64,000 nt of DNA from CALKAL01 sp051846895 (GCA_051846895.1 JBPYCQ010000001.1:62001-126000); one strand, 5' to 3'; positions 51,905 to 60,452 are shown, numbered from the stretch's first letter. Notes: a model not told the origin generated them from the letters alone. Program-made: numbers and translations.

Positions 51905-53005
51905 TTATCTTCTAGGGCGGGAAATGATATTATTTTCATTTCTTAAAAATTGGCTTCTTGAACGACTAACTCTTTCAATTCGATCTTCAACCATACGATC
52001 TGCTGCAATATATGTTGGTATATTCTCACTTTTAGAAATTTCATATATTTTTTCTAGACTATGATAAATATTTTCTATTTGTTTATAAGCACGATCATGA
52101 TTATATCCATTAAGTTCATCGGCAACATTAATGACGCCTCCTGAATTAATGACGTAATCAGGCGCATAAACAATACCTAATTCATGTAGTTTATCACCGT
52201 GACGTGTTTCAGCTAATTGGTTATTTGCAGAACCAGCAATGACTTTAGCTTTTAATTTAGGAATTGTATTATCATTGACTGTTGCACCTAATGCACATGG
52301 TGAATATACATCACAATCAACTTCATAAATATCGTCTGGGTCCACAGCTTTTGCACCGAAATCATTCACGGCACGCTGCACTGCTTCTTTATTAATATCT
52401 GTTACTACAAGCTTGGCACCTTCTTCATGCAAATGTTTGCACATGTTATAAGCAACATTTCCTACACCTTGAACAGCTACGACTTTCCCTTCCAAAGAAT
52501 CACTACCAAATGCTTCTTTTACTGAAGCTTTAATCCCTAAATATACACCGTAAGCTGTTGCTGGTGATGGATTTCCAGAAGAACCGAATTCAGGTGAAAT
52601 ACCTGTTACAAAGTCTGTCTCCATATAAATTAAATCCATATCTTGTACTGTCGTGCCAACATCTTCTGCTGTAATATAACGACCGTTTAGACCTTGAATA
52701 TAACGACCGAACGCACGGAACATTTCAGGATTTTTATCTTTTCTAGGATCGCCAATAATAACTGTTTTTCCTCCACCTAAATTAAGACCTGCAGCAGCAT
52801 TTTTATATGTCATTCCTCTTGCTAGACGTAAAGCATCAATGACAGCTTCTTCTTCAGTTTTGTATGTCCACATGCGAGTGCCACCTAAAGCTGGACCTAA
52901 TGTCGTATCGTGTATAGCAATAATCGCTTTTAATCCTGAACTTTTATCGTGACAAAAGACAACCTGTTCGTAATCATATTCTTCTAAATACTTGAATAAT
53001 TCCAT
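51905..53005 (-). CDS. bcd: Branched-chain amino acid (leucine) dehydrogenase
   Basis: NAD-dependent Glu/Leu/Phe/Val dehydrogenase (366 aa) that deaminates leucine, isoleucine and valine to their keto acids. The catalytic Lys is in AGLNLGGGKTVIIGDPRKDK and LARGMTYKNAAAG; the NAD domain has VAVQGVGNVAYNMCKHL. It supplies substrates to the BKD complex encoded after it and follows bkdR by 73 bases. The phosphotransbutyrylase and butyrate kinase genes that flank it in B. subtilis are missing. Confidence 0.96.
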   Translation of the reverse strand: MELFKYLEEYDYEQVVFCHDKSSGLKAIIAIHDTTLGPALGGTRMWTYKTEEEAVIDALRLARGMTYKNAAAGLNLGGGKTVIIGDPRKDKNPEMFRAFGRYIQGLNGRYITAEDVGTTVQDMDLIYMETDFVTGISPEFGSSGNPSPATAYGVYLGIKASVKEAFGSDSLEGKVVAVQGVGNVAYNMCKHLHEEGAKLVVTDINKEAVQRAVNDFGAKAVDPDDIYEVDCDVYSPCALGATVNDNTIPKLKAKVIAGSANNQLAETRHGDKLHELGIVYAPDYVINSGGVINVADELNGYNHDRAYKQIENIYHSLEKIYEISKSENIPTYIAADRMVEDRIERVSRSRSQFLRNENNIISRPRR

Positions 53006-53078
53006 TTTAATTACCTCCTAAAATTTACTTCTTTTATTATATTGGAACTTGACCCTTGATTGGATTAAGCTATTAAAG

Positions 53079-55127
53079 CTAAGGTTCTTTGCCAAGATTG
53101 TGCTTTTTCATTTTATAGTATAAGTTTCGAATCGATATATTTAATTGCTTAGCAGTTTTAGATTTAATAAAGTTATTTTTCTCAAGCACTTCTAACAAAT
53201 ACAATTTTTCAAATTCATCAATTGCTTCTTGTAAAGGCATAATTTCATCATCTAAACTACCTTCAGTAACGTCAAAATCACTCAAGGTCGATTTTCTTAA
53301 AGAAGGTAAGTGAGTTTCATCAATCGTTTCTTCTAAAAGATTCATATTTATGATGGCCCTTCCAATCATATTCTCGAGTTCTCTAACATTACCTGGAAAG
53401 CTATATTTTTTTAATTGGGCGATTGCTGATGATGAAATACCTTTAACATTCCTTCCATAGCTCTCATTTAAATGAGTAATGAAATGGTGTACTAAAGGTT
53501 CGACATCTTCTAAACGCTCTCTAAGCGGTGGAACAAATATAGGAAATTTATTTAGACGATAGTAAAGATCCTCACGAAATTCGCCGGTCATAATAGCACG
53601 TTCTAAATTAACATTTGTTGCAGCAATAACCCTTACATCAACAGTGACCGATTCATCGCCTCCTACACGAATAATCTCTTGTCTTTCAAGGAGTCTTAAT
53701 ATTTTCGTTTGTAAAGCTAAAGACAATTCGCCAATTTCATCTAAAAAGATACTTCCTTTATTAGCTTCTTCAAAATAACCTTGTCTCTGTTTTGGTGAAC
53801 CCTTTTCATTACCAAAAAGAAGCTTCTCCAATTCTTGTTCATCATACATCGCACAATTTATACGGATAAATTTATGGTGCTTCCTTTCGCTTTCATTATG
53901 AATAGCATGTGCAATTAATTCTTTTCCTGTTCCTGATTCACCACGTAGCAATACAGTTGCTGGAGTTTTTGCACCGACTTTTGCTTGTTCTAATGTTAGC
54001 TTCATATCTTCTGAAACAGCAATAATATCATCAAATGTATATTTAGCTTCTAAATTACGAATTATTTGTCGAGCTTCTTTTAATTGTGATGTTAGGGACT
54101 CAATTTCTGATAAGTCGTGAATGACACCAACACTACCCTTTAGTTTGCCATCAACTATAATCGGAGCAACATTAACAAGTACATCCCGATTATGTGGACC
54201 TACTTTCATTCGAGCTCCTCTGACAGGTTTTTTCGTTTGCAATACTTGCATATGCATACTTTCGCCTTCCGAAATATCCGCAGAAGCTGGTTTTCCAATG
54301 ACATCTTTTTTACTTAAGCCTGTTATTTTTGTATAAGCAGGATTAATCATTAGTCCTAAACCATTTTCATCAACGACTGAAATAGCTTCTTCACTTGACT
54401 GAATGATTGCATTTAACATTGTTTGAATATCTTTTAAATTCGTTACCTCTTCAGCTAAACCAACGACTTCAGTAATATCTTTAAAAACAGAGAAGGCACC
54501 TAATAATTCGCCTGTTTCACTTATTAATGGAATTCTGGTTGTAATAACTTCTTTTCCATTTTCTAATGAAACTTGAACATTCATTTCTTTTTTTCTCGTT
54601 GCTAATACATTAGGTAATCTGCTATTCGTTATAATTTCAGTGACTTTCCGCTTAATCACTTCATCTCTTGAGAGCTCTAAAATAGATAGTGCAGATTCAT
54701 TCACATATGTAATTATTCCTTCATTGTTTATGACGATTAATCCGTCATGAATTGAATGTAATATTAACTCTCTAAGTCTTGTTGATTTTCGTATTTGATT
54801 AACTAATTTTTCTTTCTCGTTTAAGAGCTGGTAAATAATATGAGCAACTGTACCGGGTATGAGTACACAATGATTAGGCTTGATTTTTAATAAGTTTTGA
54901 AATACATGTTCATCCCCAGTAGTTTCGACAATGATGTCAACTGCTTCATCAATCGCGTCTTTATACGATGTGAAAGTATTTATATTAAATTGCTTAGCAA
55001 CCTTAATCCCAGGTGCATCTTGATCAATATCAGCTACCCCTATAACCTCGACCATATCCACTTGGTGGAGTAACTTTAAAATAGCTGTCCCTCCATTGCC
55101 AGCACCGACAATTATAACATTTTGCAT
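53079..55127 (-). CDS. bkdR: BkdR-type regulator with AAA+ domain lacking the GAFTGA motif
   Basis: Regulator of 682 aa at the head of the bkd operon. Order: Rossmann-like domain (1-110) with VGAGNGGTAIL; PAS domain (about 115-215); second PAS (about 235-340); AAA+ domain (about 360-600) with Walker A GESGTGKE (396-403), Walker B SIFLDEIGE and an arginine-finger region FREDLYYRL; Fis-type helix-turn-helix at the C-terminus (KTAKQLNISIRNLYYKM). The L1 loop that carries GAFTGA in sigma-54 activators reads GSPKQRQGYF (from residue 443) and is about five residues shorter, so contact with sigma-54 should be lost. Overall layout is that of B. subtilis BkdR. Length and frame are intact. Confidence 0.92.
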   Translation of the reverse strand: MQNVIIVGAGNGGTAILKLLHQVDMVEVIGVADIDQDAPGIKVAKQFNINTFTSYKDAIDEAVDIIVETTGDEHVFQNLLKIKPNHCVLIPGTVAHIIYQLLNEKEKLVNQIRKSTRLRELILHSIHDGLIVINNEGIITYVNESALSILELSRDEVIKRKVTEIITNSRLPNVLATRKKEMNVQVSLENGKEVITTRIPLISETGELLGAFSVFKDITEVVGLAEEVTNLKDIQTMLNAIIQSSEEAISVVDENGLGLMINPAYTKITGLSKKDVIGKPASADISEGESMHMQVLQTKKPVRGARMKVGPHNRDVLVNVAPIIVDGKLKGSVGVIHDLSEIESLTSQLKEARQIIRNLEAKYTFDDIIAVSEDMKLTLEQAKVGAKTPATVLLRGESGTGKELIAHAIHNESERKHHKFIRINCAMYDEQELEKLLFGNEKGSPKQRQGYFEEANKGSIFLDEIGELSLALQTKILRLLERQEIIRVGGDESVTVDVRVIAATNVNLERAIMTGEFREDLYYRLNKFPIFVPPLRERLEDVEPLVHHFITHLNESYGRNVKGISSSAIAQLKKYSFPGNVRELENMIGRAIINMNLLEETIDETHLPSLRKSTLSDFDVTEGSLDDEIMPLQEAIDEFEKLYLLEVLEKNNFIKSKTAKQLNISIRNLYYKMKKHNLGKEP

Positions 55128-55144
55128 AGTCTACACCTACATTT

Positions 55145-55158
55145 TGCAAATTTTTGCA
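55145..55158. promoter_or_regulatory. Inverted repeat upstream of bkdR
   Basis: TGCAAATTTTTGCA is a 6-bp inverted repeat with a 2-base centre, 18 bases before the bkdR start. It could be an operator or part of the promoter; no regulator is assigned. Confidence 0.35.
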
Positions 55159-55173
55159 CACTTCTATCATATA

Positions 55174-55187
55174 TGAAAGCGTTTTAA
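55174..55187. promoter_or_regulatory. Candidate cre site between bkdR and yqzF
   Basis: TGAAAGCGTTTTAA matches the cre consensus TGWAANCGNTNWCA at 13 of 14 positions. It lies 47 bases upstream of bkdR and 83 upstream of the divergent DUF2627 gene. Confidence 0.5.
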
Positions 55188-55269
55188 TAATGCAAGGTTA
55201 TTTTTATTTTTTATTAATTTGTTTTTTTGATATACTTTTATTTAGTACCAAATAGAGAGGGAACTACAA

Positions 55270-55518
55270 ATGAGGATAATTGCATTGTTTATTTTAGTTT
55301 TACCAGGAATAATAGCAACTTATGGAATTAAATTAGTTCGTGATGCGTTTTTCGGTATTGTCAATCCGTTCTATTTCAATATTCTTATCCAACTTTTTGC
55401 AGGTTTATTGTTCATTTTAATTGGGATTGGTTTTATCGGAGGGTTTATCTTACATAGAGACCGTAAGAGAAATAAAACAAAAGGGAAATTCAAAAACAAA
55501 GCTGACACGATTGAATAA
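55270..55518 (+). CDS. yqzF: YqzF-like DUF2627 membrane protein
   Basis: Small membrane protein (82 aa) with two spans (about 3-23 and 36-62) and a strongly basic C-terminal tail. It matches the DUF2627/YqzF family, whose function is unknown. GAGAGGGA lies shortly before the ATG. It diverges from bkdR, the position it has in B. subtilis, and may share regulation through the intervening cre-like site. Confidence 0.82.
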   Translation: MRIIALFILVLPGIIATYGIKLVRDAFFGIVNPFYFNILIQLFAGLLFILIGIGFIGGFILHRDRKRNKTKGKFKNKADTIE

Positions 55519-55530
55519 GTGTCAGCTTTT
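55498..55530 (+). terminator. Terminator overlapping the yqzF stop
   Basis: AAAGCTGACAC (55498-55508) pairs with GTGTCAGCTTT (55519-55529), followed by T residues. The A-rich left side also allows termination of the convergent ureohydrolase gene. Confidence 0.75.
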
Positions 55531-55540
55531 GCATATTTCT

Positions 55541-56479
55541 TCATTGCTCATGTGCAATTTTCCCCGCCAGTGCATAGAGAATAATTGTAGTCGCTAAATG
55601 AGAGGAAAAATCATTTGGATCTTGAATTGGGTATATTTCGACAAGGTCCATCCCGACGATCCCTTTCTTCGTGAAGGCATAGACTAACTCCAGTAATTCA
55701 TATGAAGTCAGGCCGTTCCCATCAACTGGCCCAGCTGGATTGAAGGCAAAATCTAAAACATCACTACAAATTGATAAGTAGACGGCATCAGTCTCTTTAC
55801 TAGCTATCGAATAGGCCTGTTCAGCTATTTCCATTAAATTTGATTGTCTAATTTCCCTTGCAGTTATTGTTGTCGCACCAGCTTCTTGAGCATACTTCCC
55901 ACTTTCCGGTTTGTTTCTCGGGCCATGTATTCCGATATGAACGATACTCTCATTTCGAACGCCTTCTGTTTCATACAGTCGTGCAAATGGTGTTGATCTT
56001 GCATATAAGTCTCCTTCATGATCATTCATGTTGTCATAATGCGCATCAAGGTGGATGATTCCAATATTTCCGTTTGTTTTATTACTAAGTGATTCGACAA
56101 TTGGATAAGTAATACTATGGTCACCACCAAAAACTACTGGAAATTTACCCGTCTCCCAAATACGATTTGAAAAATGATTAATTCGTTGCATCGTTTCTTC
56201 AGAATTAGTAGGGACGACATCAATATCTCCTAAATCACCTAACTTATAATGAGATAAAACATCAATGTGATTTAATTCAGGTAAGTAACCACTATAACGT
56301 AAAGAACATTGACGAATTACTTTAGGGCCTAACTCTGAACCAGTAAAATCACCCCATGTTACTGCACCTTCCCAAGGAATACCGTAAATTAACACATCTA
56401 AGTCTGATATGTCATCCTTGTCTAAATCAATTTTACGACTACCTAAGAAACAAGGTGTATTCCCATAAACTTTATCCAT
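55541..56479 (-). CDS. Arginase/agmatinase-family ureohydrolase, atypical metal site
   Basis: Ureohydrolase-fold protein of 312 aa. Recognisable metal motifs are VVFGGDHSITYP (H121) and HLDAHYDN (D145, H147, D149). The third motif, normally S-x-D-x-D-x-x-D-P, reads SICSDVLDFAFNPAGP: C238 replaces the first, bridging Asp and only D240 remains. The later Glu in MDLVEIYPIQD is kept. Reading frame and length are normal. It could be an agmatinase, guanidinobutyrase, formiminoglutamase or a member of another branch; no neighbour fixes the substrate. It stands alone between yqzF and lysC, transcribed from its own promoter region. Confidence 0.8.
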   Translation of the reverse strand: MDKVYGNTPCFLGSRKIDLDKDDISDLDVLIYGIPWEGAVTWGDFTGSELGPKVIRQCSLRYSGYLPELNHIDVLSHYKLGDLGDIDVVPTNSEETMQRINHFSNRIWETGKFPVVFGGDHSITYPIVESLSNKTNGNIGIIHLDAHYDNMNDHEGDLYARSTPFARLYETEGVRNESIVHIGIHGPRNKPESGKYAQEAGATTITAREIRQSNLMEIAEQAYSIASKETDAVYLSICSDVLDFAFNPAGPVDGNGLTSYELLELVYAFTKKGIVGMDLVEIYPIQDPNDFSSHLATTIILYALAGKIAHEQ

Positions 56480-56644
56480 GCTTTCCCTCCAATTTTAAAT
56501 TCATATTATAAATTAAGTAACCTAATTCATTTCATTTAAAACATTTACCTATTAGATATTCTTAAAGAATGATTCAGTTAAAGACCTGGACAATTCATCC
56601 ATCTTTAAGGGTTCATTTTAGATATTCGATATTTCAGTAAAAAA

Positions 56645-56682
56645 GAAAAATCACTACTAAGATTCTATACCTAGCAGTGATT
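56645..56682 (-). terminator. Terminator of lysC
   Basis: AATCACTACTAAG (56649-56661) pairs with CCTAGCAGTGATT (56670-56682) allowing G-T pairs, followed on the minus strand by TTTTCTTTTTT. The rest of the 236-base gap (56480-56715) holds only the AT-rich leader of the ureohydrolase gene. Confidence 0.75.
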
Positions 56683-56715
56683 AAATATTGTCGAGTATTA
56701 ATTAGGGTTATAATT

Positions 56716-58062
56716 TTAAGTGAAAAATTGTTGATATAATGAACGTACTGCCTTCTCAAGATCTTTTTCTCTAATACCAAACATCATCGAAACTTCTGAT
56801 GAGCCTTGGTTAATCATCTCTATATTAACACCAGCATCACCAAATGCACGGGTTGCTTTTGAAGCGACATTTACTTTGCGGCCCATTCCTTCTCCAACTA
56901 ACATAATAATCGCTAAACCATGTGTGATTGAGGCAGTATCCGCATGTAATTCATGGTTAATTCGTGCGAGTAATTTTTTCTCTTTCTCTTCAGTTAATTG
57001 ATGAGTCCGAACGATAACAGACATATCATCAATTCCTGACGGTGCGTGTTCAAATGAAATATCTTCTTCAACTAAAATATGTAACAAATTTTTACCAAAC
57101 CCGAGTTCACGGTTCATTAAATATTTACTAACAAATATAGTGGAAAAGCCTTTGTCACTTGCGATTCCAACCACAGGACCATTTTGATATTCCTTATTTG
57201 CAACAATCATAGTCCCCTGCTTATCCGGGTCATTAGTATTTTTAATGCAGACAGGGATGTTCTTTTTGAAAGCAGGGATTAATGCTTCGTCATGAAAAAC
57301 TGAAAATCCAGCGTATGATAATTCACGCATTTCTTTATAAGTCAAAACTGGGATTTCTTTAGGATTGTCCACTATATTCGGATTGACGCAATATACAGAA
57401 CTAACATCTGTAAAATTTTCATACAAATCAGCTTCTACACCTGAAGCAATAATTGAACCCGTTATATCTGAACCACCTCTAGGGAATGTCATTAATACAC
57501 CTTGTTCAGTATAACCATAAAAACCCGGGATAACTAAAACACCTTCCCTATTTCGTAATTTATATATTTCTTCATAACTTTTTTCTAAAATTTGCGCACT
57601 TCCAGGTTCATCACTTACGATAACCCCAGCATCTTTTGGGTTAATATATGTCGCATGAACACCAATTTTATTTAAATAAGCGCTTAATATACGGGCTAAA
57701 GAATCCTCTCCCATAGCTTTTAAAGCATCCATCATATGCCAATTGTTGTGTATATCCTCAATAATAGATCGTGTTTCGTTCTGAATCCTTTTTACAATAC
57801 TTCCTGATAAATTCAAACCATCAGTAATCGATAAAAAACGATTTTTAATTAAACTTAATGTTTCTTCATAGCTCTGTCCGCTTATGTATTGTTCCCCTAA
57901 CCGAATAAACAAGTCAGTTACTTTAATATCTTTGTCATTTCTTTTACCAGGTGCTGACACGACTATAAATTTTCTTGACTGATCATTTTTTATAATTTGA
58001 GCTACTTTCTCAATCATCTGAGCAGTAGCCACTGAACTTCCGCCAAATTTACACACTTTCAT
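56716..58062 (-). CDS. lysC: Aspartate kinase (class like YclM/ThrD)
   Basis: Monofunctional aspartokinase (448 aa), first step from aspartate to lysine, threonine, methionine and diaminopimelate. The kinase signature is VCKFGGSSVATAQMIEKV; GGSDITGSIIASGVEADLYE binds aspartate; two ACT domains fill about residues 300-448. It is the long single-chain type, not the type with an internal beta-subunit start. The ATG at 58062 follows GGAGG; no lysine riboswitch is visible in the short leader. It lies immediately downstream of spo0A, unlike B. subtilis, so its link to that locus is a local arrangement. Confidence 0.92.
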   Translation of the reverse strand: MKVCKFGGSSVATAQMIEKVAQIIKNDQSRKFIVVSAPGKRNDKDIKVTDLFIRLGEQYISGQSYEETLSLIKNRFLSITDGLNLSGSIVKRIQNETRSIIEDIHNNWHMMDALKAMGEDSLARILSAYLNKIGVHATYINPKDAGVIVSDEPGSAQILEKSYEEIYKLRNREGVLVIPGFYGYTEQGVLMTFPRGGSDITGSIIASGVEADLYENFTDVSSVYCVNPNIVDNPKEIPVLTYKEMRELSYAGFSVFHDEALIPAFKKNIPVCIKNTNDPDKQGTMIVANKEYQNGPVVGIASDKGFSTIFVSKYLMNRELGFGKNLLHILVEEDISFEHAPSGIDDMSVIVRTHQLTEEKEKKLLARINHELHADTASITHGLAIIMLVGEGMGRKVNVASKATRAFGDAGVNIEMINQGSSEVSMMFGIREKDLEKAVRSLYQQFFT

Positions 58063-58094
58063 GACCTTTTCCTCCAAAAAAATTATTCTTTTAC

Positions 58095-58123
58095 ATTTTA
58101 ACACGATAAATCATTAAATTGAA
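58095..58123 (-). promoter_or_regulatory. Candidate sigma-A promoter of lysC
   Basis: On the minus strand TTCAAT (58118-58123), 17 bases, TAAAAT (58095-58100), 32 bases before the start codon. Confidence 0.4.
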
Positions 58124-58162
58124 TGGGATTAAAATAAAAATTATTTGGAATTACACAGGTCA

Positions 58163-58192
58163 AAAAAATATACTGCCCCATTATAGGACAGT
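58163..58192 (-). terminator. Terminator of spo0A
   Basis: ACTGCCC (58172-58178) pairs with GGACAGT (58186-58192) with one G-T pair; on the minus strand ATATTTTTTT follows. It separates spo0A from lysC. Confidence 0.8.
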
Positions 58193-58206
58193 TTATCATA
58201 TAATTG

Positions 58207-58992
58207 TTAACTCACTTTATGCTCTAATCGTAATTTATCTGCGATCATTGCGATGAATTCACTGTTCGTTGGTTTTGCTTTAGATACGCTAACAGTGTAA
58301 CCAAAGATTGCTGATAGTGAATCAATATTACCTCTGTTCCATGCAACTTCTATCGCATGACGAATCGCTCTTTCAACACGTGAAGCTGTCGTATTATATT
58401 TTTTAGCGATATCTGGGTATAAAACTTTAGTAATTGAACCAAGCAATTCAATGTCATGATAAACCATTGAAATTGCTTCACGTAAATATAAATACCCTTT
58501 TATATGTGCAGGAACACCAACTTCATGAATGATTGAAGTAATATTAGCATCTAAATCAATCTTTTTGGATCTTCTGTTATGTTCTGTAAAATCATTTTTG
58601 ATTGATGATTTTCTTTGAACTCCAGCTGCCTGTAATACTTGCTCTTTAAGTAATTCTAGCTCAAATGGTTTTAGCATGTAATAAGTTGCTCCCAACTCAA
58701 CTGCTTTCTTCGTAACAGATTCCTGTCCGAATGCAGTAAGCATAATGACATTAGGATATTCGTCTAAGTCTAAGTTGCGCATTTTCTCAAGAACAGCTAA
58801 TCCATCGATATGAGGCATAATGATATCTAAGATGAGAACGTCTGGTTGAGTTTCTTCGATCATAGTTAAACAGTCATTACCATTATAAGCTATGCCAACG
58901 ACTTCAATTGAGTCCTCCTCATTAAAGTAATCCTCAATCATAGAGACTAATTCTCGATTGTCATCTGCAATTCCTACTCTTACTTTTTCCAT
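58207..58992 (-). CDS. spo0A: Sporulation master regulator Spo0A
   Basis: Response regulator (261 aa) that commits the cell to sporulation when phosphorylated by the phosphorelay. Receiver domain: acidic pair D10-D11, phospho-Asp D56 in DVLILDIIMPHIDG, conserved Lys in MLKPFELE. The C-terminal DNA-binding domain (about 145-261) has YPDIAKKYNTTASRVERAIR and the sigma-A-contacting segment around SLSAIFGYTVSVSKAKPTNS. The ATG at 58992 follows GGGAGG by 7 bases. It follows spoIVB, the universal order in spore formers. Confidence 0.97.
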   Translation of the reverse strand: MEKVRVGIADDNRELVSMIEDYFNEEDSIEVVGIAYNGNDCLTMIEETQPDVLILDIIMPHIDGLAVLEKMRNLDLDEYPNVIMLTAFGQESVTKKAVELGATYYMLKPFELELLKEQVLQAAGVQRKSSIKNDFTEHNRRSKKIDLDANITSIIHEVGVPAHIKGYLYLREAISMVYHDIELLGSITKVLYPDIAKKYNTTASRVERAIRHAIEVAWNRGNIDSLSAIFGYTVSVSKAKPTNSEFIAMIADKLRLEHKVS

Positions 58993-59037
58993 GTAAGTAC
59001 CTCCCAGAAAAAATCTTCGTTCTTTACATATAACTAA

Positions 59038-59064
59038 ATTCAATGAAATGTTTGAAAATCCTTC
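59038..59064 (-). promoter_or_regulatory. Candidate sigma-H promoter (Ps) of spo0A
   Basis: On the minus strand GAAGGATTT (59056-59064), 11 bases, ATTGAAT (59038-59044). Both elements fit the sigma-H consensus RNAGGAWWW and RNNGAAT. B. subtilis spo0A is switched from a vegetative to a sigma-H promoter at sporulation onset. Confidence 0.65.
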
Positions 59065-59159
59065 TTTTTTGTTAAATTTTTTTATTTTATTTATATTTTT
59101 AATTAAATTCTTTAAATATCTTCAATTTACGACAATTTTAGATAATTATCATTTATTTT

Positions 59160-59167
59160 TGTCGACA
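59160..59167. promoter_or_regulatory. 0A-box-like palindrome upstream of spo0A
   Basis: TGTCGACA contains the Spo0A core TGTCGA on both strands. It lies about 95 bases upstream of the candidate sigma-H promoter, where autoregulatory 0A boxes occur in B. subtilis. A further TGTCGTA is seen on the minus strand near 59130-59136. Confidence 0.45.
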
Positions 59168-59183
59168 GTATATAATGAAAAAA

Positions 59184-59217
59184 TACTCAATACTGCATTT
59201 ACAGTATTGAGCATTTT
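59184..59217 (-). terminator. Terminator of spoIVB
   Basis: CTCAATACTG (59186-59195) pairs perfectly with CAGTATTGAG (59202-59211), with TATTTTTTC on the minus-strand exit. It begins 4 bases past the spoIVB stop. The rest of the 228-base gap up to spo0A carries only AT-rich promoter sequence. Confidence 0.85.
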
Positions 59218-59220
59218 TAA

Positions 59221-60303
59221 TTAACTAGCTTCTTTAAGTGTATCAGATTGTATTTCAAGTCCTGCTTCATTTAACATCCATTCAATATGCACACCATATC
59301 CTGAAGTTGGGTCATTTAGAAAAACGTGAGTGACTGCACCGACTAATTTTCCATCTTGAATGATTGGACTTCCACTCATTCCTTGAACAATTCCCCCAGT
59401 TTTCTCTAATAAGTCTTTATCCGTTATTTTGATAATCATTCCTTTTGTTTCGGGATTATCACTTGGCTCAGAACTAACTATCTCAACATCAAAAGCTTCA
59501 ACTCGATCATCATTTACTACTGTATAAATTTTAGCTTTTCCTTCTTTTACTTCATCAGCCTTAGCAACAGGAATAGGCTTATGAAAAGGTCCATTGAAAA
59601 ATTTATCATTATTTAATTTACCAAATATCCCAAAATCGCTATTTCTTTGGATTGTTCCTAGGCTTTCATCTTCTAGAGAAAAGCGGGCTCTTTTCTCCCC
59701 AGGAGAACCATTACCGCTTTTGTTTATTGAGGTGATATCAGATGTTACAATTTTACCGTTATAAATATCGATTGGCTTCTTCGTTTGATGATCCATGATA
59801 ATGTGTCCTAAAGCTCCATATCGTTTTGATTTAGGATCATAAAAAGTCATCGTGCCTATACCAGCAGTTGCATCACGAATATATAATCCTAAGCGATATA
59901 ATTCATCTTTATCATTATATATTGGTTTAACTGTTATAGGAAAGATATGCTCTTTTCTTTTGATGAGCAACTTCACTGATTCGCCATCTTTATTTTTCTT
60001 CTTAATTTCATTAACAAATTCATCCATATCTTTAATCTTTTTATCATCAAGCTGTAAAATAATGTCCCCAACTTTTACACCAGCTTTTTGAGCTGCTGAA
60101 ACTTTTTCTTCCTTAGTATCAGTCTTACTAAACCCAACTACTACAACTCCACTAGTGTGTAACTTTATCCCAACAGATTGTCCACCAGGAATTACTTCAG
60201 AAACGGTGTGATCATTTTCTGCATAAGCAACATTGATCTGAATGAATGGAAGTATAAACGAAACAAGGAGAATTAGATGAATTTTAAGGCGAGACTTGAT
60301 CAT
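59221..60303 (-). CDS. spoIVB: Stage IV sporulation protein B (intercompartmental signalling protease)
   Basis: S55-family serine protease (360 aa) secreted from the forespore to cleave SpoIVFA and trigger pro-sigma-K processing. A signal peptide (about 1-28) precedes a PDZ domain (about 60-125) with VGDIILQLDDKKI, and the protease domain has the catalytic His in YGALGHIIMD and Ser in GIVQGMSGSPII (about residue 312). The ATG at 60303 lies 7 bases after GGAG. It is roughly 65 residues shorter than B. subtilis SpoIVB, mostly in the N-terminal half. It lies between recN and spo0A as usual. Confidence 0.95.
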   Translation of the reverse strand: MIKSRLKIHLILLVSFILPFIQINVAYAENDHTVSEVIPGGQSVGIKLHTSGVVVVGFSKTDTKEEKVSAAQKAGVKVGDIILQLDDKKIKDMDEFVNEIKKKNKDGESVKLLIKRKEHIFPITVKPIYNDKDELYRLGLYIRDATAGIGTMTFYDPKSKRYGALGHIIMDHQTKKPIDIYNGKIVTSDITSINKSGNGSPGEKRARFSLEDESLGTIQRNSDFGIFGKLNNDKFFNGPFHKPIPVAKADEVKEGKAKIYTVVNDDRVEAFDVEIVSSEPSDNPETKGMIIKITDKDLLEKTGGIVQGMSGSPIIQDGKLVGAVTHVFLNDPTSGYGVHIEWMLNEAGLEIQSDTLKEAS

Positions 60304-60452
60304 ATACACACTCCTTATTTCTCTCTTTGTTTGAAGCTGTATCGTTAATTTGAGCATTTAGAGGACTTTTTAAACGGTTAAAACAAATGCAATTCAGTCT
60401 AACTTTTCCTATACTGCGATTAATTTGTTTGAATAGAGGTGATGAAGCACTA

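Noticed and set aside
53079..55127. Loss of GAFTGA in BkdR as a frameshift artefact
   Set aside because: Conserved sequence continues in the same frame on both sides of the short loop (LLFGNEKG before, YFEEANKGSIFLDEI after), so a true in-frame deletion or substitution is more likely.
55141..55160. Possible -24/-12 sigma-54 promoter upstream of bkdR (TGTGCA ... TTGCA)
   Set aside because: The required GG and GC pair with ten bases between is not present; the sequence is better described as a short palindrome.
58063..58162. Lysine riboswitch (L box) upstream of lysC
   Set aside because: The leader from candidate promoter to start is only about 25-30 bases and shows no conserved L-box elements or antiterminator structure.
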